From an uncultured Clostridia bacterium (GTDB taxonomy: Bacteria; Bacillota; Clostridia; Christensenellales; UBA1242), in the NCBI GenBank assembly GCA_944350095.1, contig CALVOB010000036.1, positions 1-37,330 of the forward strand: a DNA stretch of 37,330 nt. Direction: 5' to 3'. This document shows, piece by piece, positions 10,441 to 25,800 of this stretch (position 1 is its first letter; every line of letters starts with the position of its first letter). A model generated the notes under the pieces. The model did not search any database, was not told where the DNA came from, and saw only the letters and a list, made by a program, of their open reading frames with translations. Both the position numbers and the translations under genes were made by a program.

Positions 10441-10474
10441 AAAAATCACATTTAAAATAAATGTGATTTTTTTA
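10441..10474 (+). terminator. Terminator of the 2617-aa surface protein gene
   Basis: A perfect 14-bp stem (10441-10454 with 10458-10471) and AAA loop are followed by further T residues. The stem core is ATCACATTTA. The A-rich left arm means it could also work for minus-strand transcripts. Confidence 0.9.
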
Positions 10475-10626
10475 ATTTATTTTAAATTAAATTAAGATTA
10501 ATATGATATTTTAATATATTTTTTTATAATACTTTATTATAATTTTAAAATAATTTTTAATTAGTAAAATTGAAATTAAAATACAAAATATTAATATATT
10601 TAAATAAAAATTTCCATAAGTGATAT

Positions 10627-10761
10627 GTTTTATTCGCAAACTCATAAAACAAGTTTTCTGACGCCAACTTACCTTGATAAATCAAGTATCACTGTTTGAA
10701 TAAACATCAGTTTTGATTGAATATAAGCTTCGCTTGCATTCCCTCAAAACTTCTGATAATA
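10627..10761 (+). repeat. Intergenic repeat, copy A
   Basis: 135 bp that align to 35417-35552 with one gap and about 17 substitutions (about 87% identity, counted by eye). The two copies are in the same orientation. Fully conserved blocks include ACCTTGATAAATCAAG, TTTGAATAAACATCAGTTTT and CTTCGCTTGCATT. Small palindromes are present: CTTGAT/ATCAAG, TGTTT/AAACA and AAGC/GCTT. Flanking sequence outside the boundaries does not match. No shared open frame survives between copies, so it is not protein-coding. It lies between two terminators, so readthrough aside it should be untranscribed unless it has its own promoter. Confidence 0.88.
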
Positions 10762-10819
10762 TTTTTTATTTATAACTATTTAAAATATTTACTAAATATT
10801 AATATAAATATTAGTTATT

Positions 10820-10850
10820 AAAAAACTCCTAAATAATTTAGGAGTTTTTT
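10820..10850 (-). terminator. Terminator of the 5945-aa surface protein gene (bidirectional shape)
   Basis: AAAAAACTCCTAAA (10820-10833) pairs with TTTAGGAGTTTTTT (10837-10850) around a 3-nt loop. On the minus strand it comes directly after the stop codon at 10855-10857 and ends in a U tract. Confidence 0.9.
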
Positions 10851-10854
10851 ATAT

Positions 10855-13800
10855 TTATCTTATTAATTTTTGTCTTTCATCTGTAATTCTCTTTCTTCTT
10901 TCATGAGAAATTATAATTATAACAACAATTATTAAGATAATTAATAATATTATACCTAGTACAATCCAAAGCACAAGTAACGATGGTTTTTCTACAATAA
11001 TATTTGCACCATCTAAGTAGCCAAACAACTTACCATATAATGAATAATATTCAGCTCCCGTATCAAAACAAGTATTAGCTGGGTAAAGCGGATCATTATC
11101 ATTAACAAATAAATTTGTCCTTTCTCCTCTTAGATAGAAAGTTCCTCTAAATGGATTATCTCTTGTTCCAATAGGCGTCCAGAATCTATCTGCAAAATTT
11201 ATATCCTGATTTAATTCATATACCGCCATTGAATATTCTGCTTTTTGTTTATCTGTTTGCCTTATATTATTATTAATAATGAAAGCAAGTTTTGCAATGT
11301 CTAATATATTATTTAATTCATAAGGATAATCTTCTGTTCCATTTCCAAGGAAATCACCACCATTTGAATTAACATAGTAAGTTCCATCACCATTTGAAAT
11401 TATTTGACCGCTTTCTAATACATATTCACGCCAATAAATTTCTCTAAATTTAATATTTATTGTTATATTTCTTGCATTATTGTAGTTTGTATAAACTATT
11501 TTGAAATCATTTCCAACAACTTGTACCGAACTTTCTTCCTGTTCGCCATATCTTACAGTAGCACTATCAAATGCATACCTTATGTTTGGTACAATTGTAA
11601 ATGATAAATCAGTTTCGTAAGGCATTGTAAATTTATAAGTATTTCCTGTTTTATCATAATCAATTTCAAAACTACCATCAAACCTTATTGTTCCATTGCC
11701 CTCAGAAGCTCCACTCATTATTACGCTAACTTCAATTGTACTCATTTTAAATGTAGGATTAGCTTTTAAAGTGTTATATAGGCTTGTTAATGTGTAAGAT
11801 GGATTAATCCCTGTTAGCTCTGTAATGCTCTCAGACTCGCTGGAAATTTCCCAACCAACATGGTCATAACCCACTACAAAACCATTATACTTAAATCTTA
11901 TGATATCGCCTACATGATAATAATCAACATCATTATAAACTTCTAAGTTTCCGCGTTCTATAACTACATTTTCGTAATCTGATGTAATTTGAATTCTGTT
12001 TCCTACAAATATCGCTGTATAATGTTTAGCTTGTGAAGCAGTAGTTTCAAATTCTGGAGTATTAGATACAACTAATCCCGTTTCATCTTCCCAATGTAAG
12101 AATGAATAACCATCTTCTGGTGTTGCCACCATTTTTATAGTAGTATTTGCACTTGTTGTTAAATCTAATGTCCCAGATGAACCTTCCGTTCCTATTGCAT
12201 CTACATATCTAACAATTCCACCAACTGTACTTACTCTGTTATTATCTCCATAGAAGTTTTTAGCATCTATTTGTGTTATAACATCAAAAGATAATTTAAT
12301 ATAAATCGTCCCATTATTGGAGAAATCTGCATAAGAATAATAATCAAAGCTTTGAATATTAATCATACAATTAGTACTTGTTGCATAATCCTCTGTAGAA
12401 CTATAACCACTTGTTGATACTTTTTCATATTCTCCAGTTTGAGGATTCTTCAAATAGAATCCATTAAATATATAACCAGATTTATAAACAGGTAGTGTTA
12501 AGTATAATTTTGAGAGAGGTCTTGTGTAATAAACAACTTTTCCTTCAAATTCATAGGCCTCTGGCTTTAATCCGTGAGATGCAGAATTAGCAAATAAAGT
12601 TGTAAATAAATTAGCTTGGCTTTGAAGAGCTATTGTTGGCTCAACTTCAACATTTATTTCAATAAGTTTTTCTTGCCACTGCGCATATAAGTCGTAAGTA
12701 GTATCTGTAAATAGCCACGTTGCAATAAGTTGTCCATTTGAATTTACAATTGTTGCATTTGAACTATTTGCCCAACCAACAAAGCTATGAGTTCCACTTG
12801 TTGGCGTTAACTGTTCTAAAGTAGCTCCAATAATTTCTGTTGTTCCATAAAGAATTTCTGCTGTAAAGGTTTCGCTTGAATCTTGCATATTACCATTATG
12901 GAATGTTACTAAGGTTCTTAATCTTTCTACAGGAATAGAAATATTTACATCTTGTTTATATCCCGTAATTGTAACATCGTAAGCTTCGTTGAAATATTGT
13001 TCATCTAAGCCTGTATAATCTGTTGCTGTTGTAATAGTTAATGTATAACCATTTCCAACATAAACCTGTTTGTCTACATAGGTATTTTTAAATGCTTTTT
13101 CTAATTGATAACCAGGTGTTATAAAGATTTTATAGCTTAAAGAAGTTTCCGTCTTCATACCAACTTCATAACTTGGACCTGTGTGTTGCCAAATACCTTG
13201 GCTTTGATATCTTATAAGACCGCCACCAACTGCATTTGAAATCATTAAATTAGAAGAAATTACATTTGAGCGTCTAGCAAAGTTAATTATAACATTTGTA
13301 TTTGCTTCTTTTGCTCTTAAAGTTATAACATTGTCGTTTACTATAACATCAATATTACCTGTTACGGTATAAGGTTGATATTCTCCGAAAGTATAACCTT
13401 GTTTAGCAATAGCTTTTATAATTATATCTGTATTAGATTTGCCTTGTAAAGTCATGTATAAAAGCTCTGCCGTAGATATTGAAGAACCTTCAGCTCCAGA
13501 AACATATTGAACTGCAACTTTATCAATTCCATCGGTAATAATTTCACCTTCAATTGAAACTTGAATGTTTATTGTTACATCTATCTTATTAAATTCTGCT
13601 ACGCAAATAACATTAGAAGTTATGTTTTCAAGTAACAAGGTTTCATCTGTTATATAACTTACAGTTTCACCACGAGTTATTACCCATCTAGTAAATTCAT
13701 ATCCAGTATTAGCAACTGCTATAACAGCTTCTGCATTTTCGCCAAAGTTAACATCTTGTGTTAATTTGCCTGTTATAGAGCCATATTCTTCATAAGAAGC

Positions 13801-16800
13801 ACTTACTTGGTATGAAACAGTAAATGTTTTTACCTTAAATCCAGCATAAAGTGTTGTGTTTTCAGAAATATTGAATATTAATGGATTTTCCTCAGAATAA
13901 AGATTTTTTCCCTCAATATCTGTAAACCAGCCAGTAAAATCATATTTGTCTAATCCGTCAACCTGCATACTATTAGCAGTCAAAGTAATTTCTGTGTTAA
14001 AGTTATAATTTCCGCTAGGGTTAGCTAATCCGCTTATGTTTATTGTTCCCTCTGAGCCATTGTTTACAATACCTGTTACTAAGCTATATTCATTAATTTG
14101 TGTGTCTACATAAATAGTTGTATCTAAGTTTATTCCTGAAATTAAAGCTTGATTTTCATTTGTTTCAAAAGGATATTCAACAATAGCTACATCGCTAGCA
14201 CAAGAAATATCTATAACACTATATCCTTGATTTGTAATAATCATTAGTTTTAAATATTGTCCGGTTTTAATTGAAATTCCAGAACTAGCATTATAAGTTA
14301 CATAATTGCCTTCAAAAGTTAAACTATCAGAAACTTGATATCTTATAGAAGAAATATTATTTCCTTCAACCATAACAGTGTTATCTCTTTCTGTAAATGT
14401 TGCAGAAATTTCAATATCTGAAAGTATTCCAACAACTAAAATATTTGCGTTATCTGATTGTTGTGTTGCAGAAACTGTAACCTTAGAATTATTTGAAGTA
14501 GCTTCATTAAATCTATATCCCGCAGATGCAGTTGCTACAAGATTAACTTGTACGCCTGAAAGTGTTTTTGCAGTGTTATCTACAATATTGTATACACCAC
14601 TATTTTCACTAGCAAAGCTTAAAGCACCATTTACTGCTTCATTTAATGTAACCGTTAATTCCTTAGGTTCGTAAATAAGTGTTATATTAAGATTTGATGT
14701 AAATCCTGTTATTTCTAGAATATTTAAGTTGCCATCTGGATTAGTTTGATTTGCTGTTCCTTCAATATTCCATTCTTTTACTTGATAACCTTCAGGAACT
14801 TGTGCTTCAAGCTTTATAGTCTGTCCTGTTTGAACATTATAATTTGTGCTTAATTCTCCGTTAACATTGAATGAAATTGTTGGCATTGTTGGTCTTGAAT
14901 TTATTGTTAAGCCCTTTTCTGTATATAGAGTTTCATCAAGTCTTGAACCAACAGTAATATAGTTATCTCCCTCACTCCATAGTGCAGTTATAACAAATGT
15001 TTGAGTGCTACCTGTGCCTACAAGGTCAACATTGTGTTTTGCTTCAAGGTTTCTTAAGGTATCGCCTGTAACAACAGAATAAACTGAAGTTTCTCCCTTA
15101 ATTTCAATTGTCCAACCAGCAGGCTCATAACCTTGTTTTTCTGTATCAGGCATTACAATAGAAGAATCATAACCTACTTGCATTGTTTGAGTAGAAGATG
15201 TTCCGCCATCAAAGTCAAATTCTAGTGTATAAGTGTTAGCTTTCCACTCTGCATATAGTGTTGTGTCATAAGCGTATGACTGTGTAAATGTATCACCAGC
15301 TTTTAAATAACTTGCTTCGCCATCAACATTATACATTATACAATTGCCTGTAAAAGTATAACCTTTTCTATACATCTCAGAAGCATCAAGAATTTGATAT
15401 GTAGCGCCCATTTTTAAAGAAACATCAACAGGAAGATTTGTTACATTATCTTGTGTGTTTTTATCAAATTTTAATGTAAACCTAGTTCTTGTTATATTTA
15501 TAGTTGTTTCTACATTCTCGTTTGTCATAATAAATGTATAAGAATATACATTTCCTTCATGAGAAAGTGTTCCAGCAAAATTTGTTGTAATGTTTTCCGT
15601 AATTAATTCAAAACCACTATTTAAAGTAAATACAAATTTTGCATTCTTTAAATATTCTATTTGCAAAGCATTGCCATAAACATAACTTGTATCTTTATTC
15701 CATGTTTGAGATGCTTCATCATAAATGTATAAGCTTATTTCACCATTTACCCCGTCTAAGTCATCATTGAAAGCATCTAAGATTGCATCTTCTGTTTTAA
15801 TGTTTAAAGCATATTCAAAGTTATCTAAAACATAGTGTGCATAAAGAACAGTATTTTGTGAAGTTGTTTGAGTGTAAGTTGTAACAAGTGTTCCATTTCC
15901 ATCAGCTTCTGTATACCAACCCATGAATTTTAAGCCCTTAATGATTGGAGTTGGAAGAGCAGTTATTGTTTGATTAGAATAAACTGTTGTTGTTAAATTA
16001 TTTTCAGATATAGTCCAACCTACAATTTCATCTTCTTGCCATTCAACAGTATAGCCTTCAATTATGCTTGTATTAGGATTTAATGTAAGTTCATAAGGAG
16101 CTTCGCCGAAGATAATATCAATAACCATATCTTCGTCTAACATTACAAATGTTCTAACATTTCCCTCACCAACTGTTCCTGTTACAGAACCTATTTCATA
16201 GATGCCAGCATCTATTGTAAGAATTAAATTAGTATTAAAATCAATTTTTTCACTAGTAGTAAATGTTGAATTTGTTTTATCACTCTTTAATAATTCTTTT
16301 CCTTCGTTATCAGTTAAAACAAAGCCAACTTCACTTACAGGAGCATCTCCTGAAATATTAATTGTAACATTGTGTGAATTTATAGTCCATATTGAATAAA
16401 GTATTGTATCTTTCGAACCTTGAGTAAAGCTTGCATTTGCTTGATATTTGTCACCAGTACCATCTTCAAGACTATTCCATTCTTTAAATGTATAGCCTGT
16501 TGCTGTAACTGCACCTGGCAATTCAATAGTTTCGCCAAATTTTAACTCAATATTTTCTGGCATTTCAGATGTTAAAACAACATTTTTGTCACTATTTTCA
16601 AAACTTAAATTGTAAATATTTCTATACACATTTATATTTACATTTAAGTTTTCACCAGACATTGTAAATTCATAAATATATTCTGTTCCTGAAACTGTAA
16701 ATGCTCCTATTATACCTTCAAAGCTATTAGCTTGAATATTAAAGCCATCATTACATTCAATTACATATCTTAAAGATGTGTTGTAATTGAAATTAGTTTC

Positions 16801-19800
16801 AGTTGCAAGTTTCCACTCATGGTTTTCAAGTGTTTCAAGCTTTAAACTAGCTATTCCTTCTTGACCTAATGTAAAACCATCATCAATAATGTTTTGAGTA
16901 TAAACATTAGTGGTTAAACTATAATTACCTATTTCCCATTTAGCATACAATGTTAAATCTTCTGTAGTTTGTTGTGTATAAACATCACCATCATCAAAAA
17001 GTTTTTCTCCATTTCCATTTGGTAAAGAATACCAACCTTTAAACACATAACCAGATGATTCAGGAGTTATTAATGTTACATCTTTTCCAGATTGAATTGT
17101 ATATGTAGCATTAGCACCATTAACAGACCAATCTGTGCTAGAAATAAATGATACATTAGCATTAGAATCTAAGTAGTTATTTGCGTTTAATTTTAAAGTG
17201 AAATCTCTGCTTGTAAAATAAATACTTATAGTAATAGTATCTAGACCAACTACAAAATATCTGTTATTTCCAGAACCGCTAAGTGTTGTATTTTCAGCTA
17301 TAACATCTTGCAAATTGTAGATTGTTGGATCTATTTTTAATGTTAAAGACTCACCATAGGAAACATTAAAGATATATTCGTTCTCTGCATTAGGTTCTAC
17401 TGTTTCTCCATCTATTGTAAATGTTCCGCCAGATGTTGTAATTACTCCATCTAGATATTTTTTTACAACAAGTCCACTATCCATTAAAGTCCAAGAAGCA
17501 TATAGTGTTTTGTTTCCTAAACCTTGATAGTATGGATTATCTCCATTATCATATTTAGTTCCCAATCCATTAAGTTCTGTGCACCAACCATCAAAGTTAA
17601 ATCCCGTTCTTGAAACAGTTGTAGGAAGTGTTGTATTCTGTTCATATTTTAACTGTATTGGTGTAGGTAAATTTAAAACTGTACCTATAGAATTTCCTAA
17701 TCCGCCATCAAAAGTTAAAGTATAAACTTCTCTTCTTATCTTAATATTAATTTCCGTTGCTTCTGCTGGCATATTGAAAGTGTATGTATATTCATTATTG
17801 CCATTAGAAATTAAAGTTCCTGAATTTCCACCTGTAATATCTCCTTCAACTGCTCTATAACCTTGGTTTAGTTTAAATGTTATATCTACTTTAGTTTTAT
17901 ACTCAATATCACCAGAATGTGAAAATTTTAAAGAGCTAAATACTTTATTGTAATTTTCACTACCATTTAAAAGTTCTGTAAAGCCTGAGTCGTTTGCATT
18001 TTCTAACCATGTTGTATGAGATAAAGTTGCTGAATCATAATCCCAACGAGCATAGTAAGTTACATTTTCATTAACATCTTGTGTAAATGTTGAAGTTTTA
18101 ATTAATGTTCCATTTCCATTAGCTTCTGTGTACCAACCCGAGAATTTATATCCCGCTGACACAGGAGTAATTAAATTTACAGTTTCATAAGATATAATGT
18201 CTTTTGTAACAGTTGAGCCGTCCACTACCCAATCTGTTGCATCTTCAAAAGTAACTTCTGCATTTCTATCTATATAATTGGAAGCATCTAATGTAAATTT
18301 ATAATTTTCATTAACAAGATAAATGTTAAATTCTGTATCCTCTGCTGGCATAGAAAATTTTACATTATTTGTAGTAAATTCTTGTGAACCAACAGTTGCT
18401 CTTTCTAACTTATAAGCCATGTTGTCAATTATAAATGATACACTAGCATTATATAAAATTTTGAATGTGTATACACCAGCCTCAAAACTTGGTGTATAAA
18501 TATCTTCATAACCTATTGTCCAATCATCTGTATACTGCTCACCATTTACATATAAGTTGATTTTAAGAGTAAACTCAGTTCTTGTCCAATTAGCAATATA
18601 AGTAACTTCTTTTAAATCTTGCTGTGTATGATCTGTTATATAATTTGATGTTTCATCACCTAATAGTGTCCAACCATCAAATCTGTAACCACTTCTTGTT
18701 GGAACAGGAAGGCTCTTGCTTATGCCATATTTTACAGTAAACTGTTCTGGCATACCTTCTACTATATCTCCATTAGCGTTTGTATTGAAATAAACATTAA
18801 ATACTTGTCTTTCTATTCTAACTGTAATTTCAACATTATAAGTTGGAACTATAAATGTATAAGGTAATTCTTGAATAGTTGTTTCACTACTATCATTTAA
18901 ATTCTCTATGATTATATCCTTAAATACAAAGCCTTCAGGAATATTTAAATCATCTGAAGTAAAAGTAAAGTTTGTATCGTAATTATAATTTCCAAACTTT
19001 GTTTCATTTAATTCAAATTCTTCATTTATGTTTTCAATATAATAATTTATTGAAACATCATAAGTATTAATTTGCCATACTGCATAAAGCGAGAATTCTC
19101 TATTCCCTGAATCTGTTGGAGAATAAGAATTGCCCTCATAATTAGTTTCTGTAGCACCATCATCTGTACTCCAACCTAAGAAAGTATATCCCGTTCTTTC
19201 AGGTTCAATAAATTTAACAGTTTCACCAGTAGATAATAATATTCCTGCTACACTCTTATCATCACTTATTGTCCAACCTTCAAGCGAACCATCTCCATTA
19301 ATCCAATTAGTAGCTCCTGTTGCATTTAAGTTTAAACTATAACCTGTTACAGACATAAATGTAATTGTAATTACATTTGCTTTATCTTCAACTTTGAATG
19401 TTTGGCTTTCAACTGCTTGTAATCCGTCAAGACCTATTATAGAAGCTATTGCATAAGGGCCGGGATTAACTTCTAGCGTAAGTTCTGTATTAAAGTCAAA
19501 ACGAGCAGATGTTGTAAATGTATAGCTAACCCCATCACTTTTTAAAGATACTATTTCCCCTCTTTTTAAAACAAATCCCACATTAGCAATATTTAAAGTT
19601 GTACCCTCATAAGCTGTTATGTTAATAGTAACTTGGAAAGTTTTAATTTGCCATAAAGCTTTAAGTGTAGTATTTGCTGTTAATGTATAAACACTCCCAC
19701 CTTGATAAGTATTCACTTCGTCAGACCAACCTATAAAGTTGTATCCAACTCTTTCAGGTGTTGGCAAACTAATTCTAGAATTGTATTTATAACTATTAGT

Positions 19801-22800
19801 TGCTTTATAAACACTATCTTGTAAAGCAAAATTCCAGCCATTTATATTAATTTCGGCATCACTTTGAAGAGTAAGAGTAAAATATGTTCTATTTAAATAT
19901 ATTACTACTTCACTATTTCCAACAGGAACATTGAAAAGATAGTAAGCATTATCAATTTTTTCTAGCTGACTATTGTTCAATGTAATTTTAGAAAACTCAT
20001 AGCCGTACGATGGTACAATGTTGCTAATTCTAACCTGAGTATCATAAGGAATTTGTTCTCCAAATCCTGTAATAACAGTTTTTGAATTTTCTCCGTAATA
20101 AATATCAAATGTAGCATCTTCAGAAATATTATAAACTCCATCTTCAGTTAAAGACTGCGTTTTAACTACAACATTAATTGTATATGGTATTGGTTCCCAA
20201 ATAGCATATAATACATCATTTGTATTTGGTTCATTCCAAGAAATATTTATTATTCCACTTTCCGTATCTATTGTATAAGAAATTCCTGAGCCGTCACTTT
20301 CTGTATTCCATTCAATAAATTTGTGTCCATCCTTGGTAGGTTTTTCTGTAAATGTGTAATTGGTATCAAGATAAGTAACAGTGCCTTTAGCTGTTGTTTG
20401 ACCAATAGAGAATTCACCACTATTTGCATTGTAAGTAATATTTATAGTTTTTGCTCTAAAATTTACTTCAACTTTAACTTGTGCGTTTTGGTCACCAACA
20501 GGCATTGCAAATTGATTATCTACAATATTTACATTAGGCGTTATAGTATAGTAATCAAATTCATAACCACTTTCACTTTGACCTTGTAAAATAACAGGGC
20601 TAGGTAATAATGTGACTGTTTCGCCATAAGTAACAAAGTCACCAGAAACTAAATCTTCTTCTCCTATTTTTGCACTAAGTGTTCCGCGCTGTAAGTTAGA
20701 AGAGCTGATTATTAATTCATAGTAGTCTTTATACAATATATAGATTGTAGTATCAGCTGTTATAGGTGAAGTAATTGTAAATTTATCGGAATCGCCCCAA
20801 CTTTGATTTTGTATAAAATATCCAACAAATGTATATCCTGTTTCACTGTAAATTTTATCTGAAATACCTATAACGCTATCACCGTAACTAACATTTTGAT
20901 TATAGCTAGGCATATCTTTTATTTTTGAATATATAATGTTATCTCTATTTGAAGTATCTAACCTTGCACGCCAAATTTCTACAGTAACTTTAAATTGTTT
21001 TGTGCTCCATATAGCTTTTAATGTAACATCATTTGCATAATTCCAAATAATAGGATTTATGTCTCCAACATTATATGTTGCTAATAGAGTTTGTGTATCT
21101 TTATCTTTAATATAAATTTCCCAACCTAAGAAATTATGACTTTCACTAGTAAGCTCTGGGAATGTATAACTTTCTCCAGATTTTATACTAACAATTCCCT
21201 CATCACCAGACCAAGCACTGCCTACTACATCTTTATTATCGCCACATGGGTTTGTAGTATTAAAATCATATTCTATTGCATAAGTTTTTGGTCCCCATAT
21301 TGCTTGAAGAACTTTATCACCTATTCCTTGTTCATAGCTTTCACCAACAGCAAATTCAACTATGCCGTTTGTTCCCCAGCCATTAAAATCATAACCATCT
21401 CTATAATTTGTGAAATCAGGAAGTGTAATTTCTTGACCAAATAAAATGCTGTTCACTGATAAATCATTTTCAAAATACCAATCATCTTTAACTTCATTTG
21501 TAGAATCATCAATATTTAAATCTAATGTTAATTCATAAGGTATTCTAGAAGCGTAAATTATTACTTCTCCTTCGTTTAAAGGAACTTCAAATGAATATAC
21601 ATTAGAAGAAGCTATTAAATTAGCATTATTTAATTTAACTGATTCAATTTGGAAGCCATTTTCTAAAATTATATTAGAAATTGATACTTTTGTTTTATAC
21701 GGAATTTCATCATTAAAACTATCAAGTTCGTTTTCAGTATGTCCATCATAACCAATATTAAATTTACCTGTAAGCCCTAATGCCTTAAATGTTCCGTCTA
21801 AATCTTCAAACATAAAGGATATAGTTATTGGATAGTTATTAGCACGCCATACTGCATATAGTGTTAAAGCTTTATCACCTTGAACATAGGAAGTAGTATA
21901 CTCTTCTTCTACTGCACTGTTTGTTGTAGCAAATCCTAAAAACTTGTATCCTGTTCTATTTAAACTTGGAAGAGTTAAAGCTTGACCAAAATTTAAAGTA
22001 TACTGAGTTGAAGTTAATCCTGTTACAGTAGTATCAGTTGTATTTTTATCAAGTTTTAAAGTGTAGTCTTTTCTAGCAAAATAAACATCAATTGTTGCTC
22101 CATTTACTCCTAAATTAAATTGATAAGGAATGGAATTAGAAGAATTACCTACTTTTAAAGTATAAAGTTCAAACCCTGCTTCAATAACTGCATCTACTGT
22201 AATATTTTTTCCAAAATCAAATGTTGTAGTATAGGTATTACCTTCTGTAAATTTTGTTTCAGTGCCATCTGATAAACTAATCCTTGCAATATCACTTGGT
22301 TCATAATTAGATAAACTTGTTCTATCAGAAGAGCTAGCTAACTCAGCATAAATATTAACTTTAACTTGATATTGTTTAACACTCCAATGTGCGTATAGTG
22401 AAGTTGGAGAATTAGGTTTATCCCAAGTAACTTCTGTACTATAATTTTTTCCACCCTCAGGAGCATCATACCAACCTATAAAACCATAACCGTCTCTTTT
22501 AGGTATAGGCATTCCAGAAGTATTTACAGCACCGTAAGTATAATTTTTACTATTGTAAGTTACTTTACCTGTTTCAATTATGTTATTAATTTCGTCATTT
22601 TGATAATAATTTATTGTAATTACATCAGCTTCTAAATTAGCTGTTACACTTAAATCATTAGCTGGCATATTAAATTTGTTATTTGATATTGCAATATTTG
22701 GCAAAGTTGAATAACCTGCTAAATGATATCCAGCATTTGGAGAAGGAATTAATGTTACTTCTTCCCCACATGTAACTTTAACACTTTCTCTATAAACATA

Positions 22801-25800
22801 TTCTCCAATTTTCACACTAACACTGCCAAGAGAAACACTAGAAGGTTTAAATGATAATGTGTAATGATTTCTATAAACAAGATATAAAGTAAGAACCCTA
22901 TTTTTTACATTGGCATTACTATCTAAAAGATTTATTTCTGGGAATGTAGTAGAGATATTATTTGTATTTGGTACAGAAAGAGAGTAACCAACAAAAGTGT
23001 AATTGTTTGATGAAGGTTTATTTATAGCAAGACTTGGTTTTCCATTAGAATCTACCACAAAAGTAGTTGAAGAGAATTCACCTGCAGGTAAATTTGTATA
23101 AATATTTCCGTCACCAATATCAGAATAACTATAAGATGTTCTATCAGAATTTAAATGTTCTCCATAAATTTCAACTTTAACTTGGAATGATTTTGCGCTC
23201 CAAACAGCAGTTAAAGTGTCACCACTCATTTTATTCCAAGTATAATTTTCGTCAACCGAATAAACAGTTTGTGAATTAGAGCCAATATACCAACCTGTTA
23301 AGTCATGACTATCACTAGTCAAGTTTGGCATTACTAAAACTTCATAATATTTAATATTAAATGTGTTAGAGTTAGGAGAAATTGGCTCTCTTATTTCTTC
23401 TTCACCATTTTTAATTACTGTTATACTTTCAAGTTTAGATGGATTAGTTACAGTAGTAGAATCGTAACTAAATACTATCTCATAACTTTCAGGTGTCCAT
23501 GTAGCATAAAGTCTTGTATCTGTTGTGATATCCCAAGGAGTGCTTGCATCATAGGTTATTCTATCTTCTTCAGGAGTATCTTCCCAATTTATATCTGTGG
23601 ACCAACCAGCAAAATCATAACCTTCACGAACAGGAATTGGCATGCCAGAATTGCTACCAAACTTATAATCAGTTTCACCATAAGTTACACTACCTGTTTT
23701 AGTTAAAGTTCCATCACTAAATCTAGCTCCTGTTGAACCGTCATAATCAGCTTCGTAAGTTAAATTAATTGTTGCCTTTTTAAAGTTTGCAATTACAGTT
23801 AAATCTGTTGCAGGCATTGTTAAAACATAAGAAGAGTTTATACTATTTGAATATCCAGACGGAGTTACATTAAAGTTATTAAATAAATAACCTTTTTCTG
23901 GAATTAAAGTAAACTGATAATCTTGTCCGAATGTTGCATAGAATGGACTTGTATAACCCTCTATCTCTACACTTCCATTACCAGCAGAGCTATAATTTAA
24001 AGTATAGTAATTTTTATATACAACATAAACAACTAATACTCCGTCTTGTGTAGTTTCATCACTTACAACAATATTTGGTAAATTTTCATCAAATATAACA
24101 TTTTCAGCTGGAAGATTTATTGAATATCCAACAAATGTATACCCTTGTGCCTTTGGTTTATTAAGCTCTAAACTTACAGCACTTTGATTAAGATTTCCAT
24201 AAGCAACAGATGTTTGTGTTCCATCAGCCAACTTAGAATATTCTAAAGTTACTCCGTCTGGACTAGTTTCAGCATAAATTAAAACTTGAACTTTATATTC
24301 TTTTGCTTTCCAAACGGCTTTAAAAGTCATGTCTTGAGGGAAATCCCAAGTTATAACTGTTCCAGCTTTTGTAGAAATGTTTTCTCCATTATAAGAATAT
24401 TCCCAACCTACAAAATTATGGCTATCGCTTTTAAGAGCTGGGAAAGTATAACTTTCTCCTGTTCTTACTGAGTTTGCACCAGTTTCGCCGTCCCAATTTC
24501 TATTTGTTACATCAGCATCATTATAATTATAAGTTATATTATATGATTTTTGCTCCCAAACAGGATATAATTGTAAATTTCCTTCATTTATAGTAAATAC
24601 AGAACCTAAAGGATAATATGTGCCATCATAATTTTCCCAACCTAGCAAATTGTAATCATTTCTTAAAATATTTGGAGTTAAATTAGATGATTGTCCATAT
24701 CCTAAATTATAATATAAAATATGTTCTCCCCCTACCACTACTTTGAAAGAAGAATTATCCTCCCCCCAACTAGCAGGATTATAAATAGGACTTCCATCAG
24801 GATAAGTAGTTCCATAAGGGTCTAAAAAGAAGAATACTATATAATCATTCAAGGCTACATAAGCATAAACATCTTTTTCAAAATTATTATCTAGAGAAAA
24901 ATCTGAATAATTAAGGGTTGCAATTTCAGCAAAAAGAGAGGTTTGAGTTGAAGAAGCATCTGCAGTTTTGCTTACGCCCATAGAATTAACAGCATCAGCA
25001 TTTTTAACTTTAACATAAACTTTTAAAGTATCACCATGATAGATTACAAGCTTACCATTTGTATATCCTGATAATGTTTTACCTGTAACCGCTTCGCTTT
25101 GTTCACTAGCACTTGTTAAATCATAATTAAATTCCCAATAAGAACTATTTTTATTAGAAATATTTGTAGCATCAAAATTTATTGTATATTCTTTTAATTT
25201 ATAATTTTTAGTAAGTGTTATAACAGAGTTATTTTCTAAAATTGTAAGAATATCATCTTGATTTTTAGAACTATAACCCTCCCCTTGTGCTATACCGCTA
25301 ACAGAAAAGTTTGTGTTTAATATACCAGTTGCAGTTACACCGTTTAAATAATAAGCAGAATCTTCATCAAAGTTAGAAACAGCGTAAAGTTTATCTCCTG
25401 TATATAAAGTTACACTGTTATTTGTAATAGAAACTGTTTTGCTTGGCTCATCAAATGAGATATGATAAATATTAAATGGTTGAACACTATTAATTAAATA
25501 GTTATTAACTATACCGCTACTATTGATATTTAAAGTTACAGAATTTCTGGCAACTTTAACTAAAAGCCTAATATCACTATCAATATTTTCAATAATGTAT
25601 TTATTTTGTTCAACCGAATTTATTGAAACATTTGAACTTTCAAATACAACTTCTTCAATATGATAACCATCAGTAATAGAGGTAAATGTCAAAACAATAT
25701 CATCACCAAAGCTTACATTGAATGCGTAAGCAATATTACTATAATTCCCTGTTATAGGTCCGTTATCATAATGTTGATAAGTTATTGAATTGTTTATATT

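Larger units (their letters stand above)
10434..10854. other. Gene-free region between the two convergent giant genes
   Basis: The 421 bp hold, in order, the terminator of the plus-strand giant gene (10441-10474), an AT-rich stretch (10475-10626), one copy of the intergenic repeat (10627-10761), a second AT-rich stretch, and the terminator of the minus-strand giant gene (10820-10850). I see no credible coding sequence or RNA gene in it. Confidence 0.8.

Noticed and set aside
10906..10980. Search for an LPXTG sortase signal at the ends of the two giant proteins
   Set aside because: Neither C-terminus has it; LPTP-like strings occur only inside Flg_new repeats as part of their consensus.
14378..14674. 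A 98-codon open frame on the plus strand opposite the 5945-aa gene, and similar frames of 60-110 codons opposite or within the other long genes
   Set aside because: They lie antisense or out of frame inside clear coding sequence, have no convincing start context and show no recognisable protein features.
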